Below are positions 52,664 to 52,778 of a stretch of DNA of 52,778 nt, piece after piece (position 1 is the first letter of the stretch; every line of letters begins with the position of its first letter). The position numbers and the translations under genes are program-made. The notes under the pieces were generated by a model. That model made no database searches, was not told the DNA's origin, and was given only the letters and a program-made list of their open reading frames with translations. This stretch comes from Planctomycetota bacterium (lineage in GTDB: Bacteria; Planctomycetota; UBA8742; UBA2392): the NCBI GenBank assembly GCA_020845475.1, contig JADLFN010000062.1:1-52778 (forward strand), in the 5' to 3' direction.

Positions 52664-52778
52664 TCGCAAACGGGGTCAGGCTTTGGTGCTTCCTCTTGCC
52701 CAACCCCGTTTTCATCCGGCGGGCCGGTGCCTTCACTTTGCGCGGCTTCCGTCAACAGCACCACCTCGCCGCGGCGGC
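52582..52778 (-). CDS. 3' end of a gene running off the right edge (partial)
   Basis: The minus-strand frame is open from the window edge to a TAG at 52582-52584, about 65 codons. It is acidic and rich in Pro, Gly and Glu (VVLLTEAAQSEGTGPPDENG) and ends SLNWTKT. The last 26 codons match the left partial gene at 2-82. The low complexity fits a disordered C-terminus of a larger protein. No family can be named. Confidence 0.45.
   Translation of the reverse strand, partial: RRGEVVLLTEAAQSEGTGPPDENGVGQEEAPKPDPVCESGEEQTPGRTPATYSAGPESLNWTKT

Overview
The window is 52.8 kb of high-GC bacterial DNA with about 47 supported genes and one tRNA. No rRNA, insertion sequence, transposase, integrase, phage gene or CRISPR array was seen. 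The gene content suggests Planctomycetota or a neighbouring group: a FHA-GAF-sigma54 activator, an exported terpene-cyclase-like toroid protein, an ECF sigma factor coupled to a FecR/EF-hand membrane protein, Tim44/TPM membrane proteins, large secreted repeat proteins with Gly-Ser-Gly-Cys sorting tails, and a selenoprotein. This placement is inference; no ribosomal marker is present. The two ends carry the same ~129 bp sequence in inverted orientation, about 96% identical. Each copy holds the 3' end of a coding frame and a hairpin, so the window probably ends where an assembly broke at a dispersed repeat or paralogous gene pair.

Layout. 1-7200: small zinc-ribbon protein, exported toroid protein, APS kinase (minus strand) divergent from a FHA-GAF-AAA+-Fis sigma54 activator, then the main discovery: a thioredoxin-like exported protein (5991-7196) whose frame crosses an in-frame TGA at 6231, followed by a convincing bacterial SECIS hairpin. 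7193-11400: a methyltransferase and a ~1100-residue secreted repeat protein. 11843-14975: nuoHIJK, a detached membrane-arm/ferredoxin segment of complex I, with an unusual Pro/Ala-rich tail on NuoI. 15176-17400: ECF sigma factor translationally coupled to a FecR-like membrane protein with eight EF-hands. 17500-25700: a small protein, a PQQ-propeller lipoprotein, a membrane protein, a PHP phosphoesterase, a double-VWA membrane protein divergent from a SpoIID-like lipoprotein, and a small lipoprotein.

25756-35265: a DUF-type protein overlapping a cupin-like DUF4863 protein, a two-helix membrane protein, alanine dehydrogenase, a 2Fe-2S ferredoxin, a matrixin-type secreted metalloprotease with its upstream partner, a fused OppD-OppF ATPase and tRNA-Leu(GAG). 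35779-42454: glutamine synthetase, an ankyrin protein, beta-carbonic anhydrase, and a three-gene overlapping operon of TPM and two paralogous Tim44-like/zinc-ribbon proteins. 42565-52418: a membrane protein with a charged tail, a secreted leucine-rich-repeat protein of visibly lower GC, a structured noncoding stretch, a FliA/WhiG-type sigma factor, an exported gluzincin-like protease, SurE, a coiled-coil protein, a Nudix hydrolase, a membrane protein and a small exported STN-like protein.

Themes: nitrogen metabolism (glnA, ald), respiration (nuoHIJK), envelope and secreted proteins, and three transcription regulators. Start codons were chosen from signal peptides and Shine-Dalgarno (SD) sequences; alternatives are stated where the choice is open.
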